Source: Glycine soja
Lineage: Eukaryota; Streptophyta; Magnoliopsida; Fabales; Fabaceae
Direction: 5' to 3'
Assembly: GCF_004193775.1 (NCBI RefSeq)
Contig: NC_041005.1
Location: forward strand, 5,272,501 to 5,336,500
Length of the DNA: 64,000 nucleotides
The position numbers and the translations under genes are program-made. Position 1 is the stretch's first letter, and the number at the start of each line of letters is the position of its first letter. Below are positions 60,153 to 64,000 of this stretch, piece by piece. Below the pieces are notes generated by a model. It had not been told where the DNA came from. It did no database searches and saw only the letters and a list, made by a program, of their open reading frames with translations.

Positions 60153-62820
60153 GACCCGAGGCCATGGTTTTCACGGGATATACGGAATTAATGAATGGAC
60201 ACGAAAGAGGATGTTTGAATTTGAATCCTAAGAGAAGCTGAGCTGAGATTTTAATGAACCTTTACGGAGGTGGCCATGGCCGGCGTCGCTTTGGAACGGA
60301 ATGGCAAAGTCCGTGAATGAAGGTGACCAAAGTGCATTAGTGCTTGAATGGGCTACTCAAGGTGCAAATGCTTATTATTATGAGAAAATTGCTAATGAAA
60401 AAGAAAAAAGTATGCTCAACTTACTCATATTGTAGTCTGTTGTGAAAGCAATTTGTTCTATGTATTAATGCTCTTATGCTGCACATGTTTATACGTACGC
60501 TTTATAAATAAATGTTGGGATTATTACTCTTTATTTATTTTTATAATTTCCAGATAATTAATCAACAAATATCTTAATTTGCTCAATGTTTCCATCTTTA
60601 GTCTATTAAAAATAACTAATTAATAGGTTTATTCAATTAGGTTGAAGATTTTTTTTTTGATACAGTTAGGTTGAAGTTTAGCAATTAATAGTTTATTTTA
60701 CACTAAAATAATTATTTTATTCTATAATACTTTCGGATTAAATTTTTCTGTTTTAGTTTTTGTCAAAATGTTGTAGACACTTTTTACAAATTTTTTACCT
60801 TATTAGTCAATGAAAAAATAGTATAAATACTCCACATGCTAACTAATTAACTTCGTTTGATAAAAAATTAAAATATTATAAAAGAAATGATTAAATAATA
60901 TAAAAAATACAATGTGACTAGTGACACTAAAAAAATGTTCCTACACAAGAATATTTCGGACCATGGAATAATTAAACCCGGCTCAGTCATATATGGGTAT
61001 TATTTTTCCAGAATGAATCTAAAATATATGAAAGAGATTGATGAAAATAAAGACATTAAACTAGATAATATATATGTGTATTAATCTAGACAATGTCTGT
61101 GTGTTAATTACCAGTGTATTTTATTAATATCAAATGATTATATTGATATAAGAAATTGGTGTTTTCAGTCGAGTCATCATACAATCGAGTCATCTTATTA
61201 TTAATTTTTATCATACAAACTTTTTATGAAATGAAACAAACCTATCAGCTAATAATTTGTTATTTTTTTTGTGATAAATTTCGATGACTTACTTAAACTC
61301 ACTTTCTGAAATGGAAATGATTCTACATTGACCAAAATACTTATACAGCTATGAATTTCTTATAATAAAAAGTTAAATGAGAAACCCCTTACATAGAAAT
61401 AAGATAAAAATAATTAAAAATAAAAGGGTTACAAATATCAATAAAAAATTAGTTTCAGTGTGTGCCAGTGAAGAATCCTAGATAGCATGAACTTTTTGAC
61501 ATTGTTTATTTGTTTGTACATTGGATATATTCGATAGCTCGAGGAACGAATGTGAGGTTGTGTAAATTTTATCACTTAATAGCCTAGTTTAGTTTTGTTG
61601 TATCCTAGAGAGTGTGAACCTTTTGACATTGCTTTCTCTTTGCATAATCGCATTGTTCTTACGCTACCCCGTCTCTCATAATCAATTTGAGGTTATTCAC
61701 ACGGAGTGTTTGATATGAGTTATGCTTATGGGAGTTCTTTTAAATTTCATCAAGAATCTTTAATTAGAAATATTAAATTTATATAAAAAAATCAGGGCCT
61801 TTCCACCTCCTCTTAAGACACTTTATATATATTTGAGAAGAAAAAAATATTAAAAAAGGAAAATAAATATACGAATAGAATGCTGAATTTATGATTCCTT
61901 ATTAAATAATTATTTATTAAAAATTAAATATTTAAATAATTATATAAAAAAATCAGTCTCCCTTTTAAAACATTGTTGGATCCATCCCTAGCCAGATATC
62001 AATATATCTAAATTTAATTACTCCAATATAAACGAATTGGCTCGGGGTATGATGAGGTAAATTTAAATGTCCATATATATGACTAAAAATTCTGCTGAAT
62101 TGTAAACATACTATCAAAATCATAAATAAGTTATAATTTAACTAAAAAAGTTGGTCTTTAAACCCACTTAATACATTTTATACCTAAAAATCATGTGATC
62201 TTTTTTATGAATTGTATGATTTTTTGAATGGCAATGGGGTTTTAAATAATTTTTAACTTTAATTATTTGTATAGTATATAATTTAAGATTTGTCCATTTT
62301 AGTGACATATAAAAATGCAATGATAAATTTTATACACAATTATTTTTTATTAATTTTTAAAAATTACAAATACTTCATGATATTTCTTCTTTCAAGATAG
62401 AAAGAATAGTAGTGATTTTAAATGCCTTTTTGCAGTAACCTTTTTTAATGAAAAGTAATTTTATGTTAATGTATCAAAGTGACTTAAAATTAATTATGAA
62501 AATAATTTTATGATTATAATTAACATAAAATAGTTTTTACTTTCTGTAAAAAAAAATCTAATGATATGTTTGAATAAAAACAAAATTATGTAAATGAAAA
62601 AACACAGACAATATATTTTATTTTTATTTAATTAAAAATATTTGTTAAAATAAAAAATTTTCTATTTTTTCAATTTAATTTTAAACATTTTTTTTCTTTC
62701 AATGTATGTGCAAATATATTTTTACTAAGAATTTGTTTGAAAGGGATGAAAATAAAAGAAAATTAAAATAAAAAATACATATAACAATTTCTTTTTGTCC
62801 GAATAAAAGTGAAAGAAAAT

Positions 62821-64000
62821 CAAATAGAATAATTGACTTTTGGAAACAAAATTTTTTCTTTTCTTCATTTTTTTGCCCATTTAAATTTCAAAGTTTTTTT
62901 TTCCTCTCTCAAACATAGGGTTAATGTAGGAGTAGCTGAGAGGGAGAAAGTGAGAAACAATTTTGGAAGTGATAATTTCATTGTATTTAACTGTTTAAGC
63001 ATGAAAAGGAGGGAAAAAAGGCACGAAGCGGCTGAGATAGTGATCCAACCGTGCCTCAAAGTCAAAAGCGGCATAGTAAGAGTAGCAAACTACATTGGGG
63101 AACGAGCCCAATCGATTAACTTACTCGCTTTGTCTCATCCTTCACTTATCTTCCATTTTTTACCTTTGTCACCCTACAACTCGGAAAATCACTCCTCCTC
63201 TCAATTTTTCAATTCTCCTTCATTTACACTTTTTTATTCATTAATTCTTGTTTTATTTAAAGTCTAAATTAAATCAACAAGCTTTAAAAGTTTACAAACA
63301 AATAAAAAGTGTATTGATGAATATATATATATATATATAGGTAAACGTGTTTATTATTTTTGTCTGATTCTTGGGTAACACGAGATGTTTTTATGTTTGA
63401 AAATTTTTAAAACTCATTATTTAAATTTAAGGCATTATTCAACGGTTTAGAGTCGATGGTCTCCTTCATATTCATACACTAATATGGTGCACTAAGCTTT
63501 ATTAGTTTTTTTATAACAAATTTTAATTATTAATTATTAGATTTTTATTAATGAAAGAAATCGAATTCATCATCTTTTTTTTTTATCATCGAATCAATTT
63601 TATAATTCTTTAATTTTTTAAGTTGATATTTCTAATTCAATAGTGTCATTGCTCTGCTCATGAATATTTTCGTATTATAAGTGTATAACGATCACAAATA
63701 ATAATTAACTATAATTGCAAAGAAAAATGAACATATTTTGGTGTGTGAGCAGTGAGTACAGTGTCACCATTATTATGCGAAGGTCGATGATGAGGTATTC
63801 GTGACGGTAAAAAAACACTGTATGTTGTGTCCTATTAACTAAAAATTACAGCAACATTATTATATGGTTAATCTGAATATAATATATTTTGATTGTTATT
63901 TTCCCGGCATTTGGTAATGGTGGGGCATTAACAAGGTTAATGTCCAGAGCGACCCGCCGGTCTCCCAAACCCGATATTTTCCAACCGTTAACTCTTTCCT
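62821..64000. other. Window end, possible promoter of an off-window gene
   Basis: A 144-codon frame at 62833-63267 has low-complexity Phe/Ser-rich composition and no family resemblance. A (TA)n run lies at 63321-63339. The last 100 bp (from about 63900) turn GC-richer, with CCAACCGTTAAC (a MYB-type core) near the edge, as might be seen just upstream of a gene. Confidence 0.35.

Larger units (their letters stand above)
56715..62820. other. AT-rich intergenic DNA, no gene supported
   Basis: Open frames (57519-57704, 58956-59228, 59610-59828) show no family features. Present are a (CA)n run (59209-59229), a CATGCA cluster (60134-60152), a less AT-rich patch at 60120-60360 with no usable frame, two related ~35-bp stretches at about 61478 and 61605 (CCTAGAKAG ... 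TTTTGACATTG), and a weak inverted pair at 62450-62545 around ATTTTATGTTA. Confidence 0.5.

Noticed and set aside
62833..63267. 144-codon open frame near the window end
   Set aside because: Phe/Ser-rich low-complexity translation, no domain, and an overlapping opposite-strand frame; most likely chance.
1..64000. CRISPR arrays, bacterial-type operons, rRNA genes, complete tRNA genes
   Set aside because: None is present. The window is plant nuclear DNA, and the only tRNA-like piece (11052-11095) is a fragment.

Overview
The window looks like nuclear DNA from a legume, most likely soybean (Glycine) or a close relative. This is inferred from very AT-rich intergenic DNA, plant-type GT-AG introns, plant-only gene families, legume-like foldback and LTR debris, and paired TAATCGATTA palindromes of a kind I associate with soybean repeats. 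No database was searched. Exon models were built by hand from splice sites, reading-frame continuity and remembered family features.

Layout, left to right. 1-6500 is gene-poor and holds two neighbouring foldback elements (1317-2012 and 2061-2213). 6829-9748 is a five-exon + strand gene for a 254-residue plant protein of unknown function with a basic stretch, a coiled coil and a C-terminal DLNxxP (EAR-type) motif; a short overlapping upstream ORF covers its start codon. 9749-34600 has no gene I can support. It contains a tRNA-like T-arm beside a strong hairpin (11052-11226), LTR-retrotransposon-like DNA with ~80-bp tandem repeats (11700-12720), two more foldback elements (18602-18897, 32359-32842), short tandem repeats, a GC-rich patch with TCP-type sites (26190-26440), and a repeat-derived block with three evenly spaced palindrome pairs (33185-33930).

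34914-38224 is a complete six-exon class II KNOX homeobox gene (KNAT3-like, 423 residues). It is followed by a large foldback element (39545-40156) and a decayed LINE (about 41150-45041) with an internal deletion and a nested 1181-bp solo-LTR-like insertion. 45541-45924 (- strand) is a small single-exon gene for a plant protein of unknown function. 48372-53566 is a complete 15-exon gene for tyrosyl-DNA phosphodiesterase 1 with an FHA-like N-terminus (647 residues). 55679-56714 (- strand) is a flotillin-like pseudogene reduced to three pieces. The last 7 kb holds only AT-rich spacer, microsatellites and a few motif clusters.

The intact genes do not form a pathway: a possible transcriptional co-regulator, a developmental transcription factor and a DNA-repair enzyme sit in repeat-rich DNA. 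The least ordinary features are the uncharacterised EAR/coiled-coil protein with its overlapping uORF, the 92-bp-periodic palindrome pairs, the nested LINE/LTR locus, the series of independent foldback elements that could feed small-RNA production, and the flotillin remnant.
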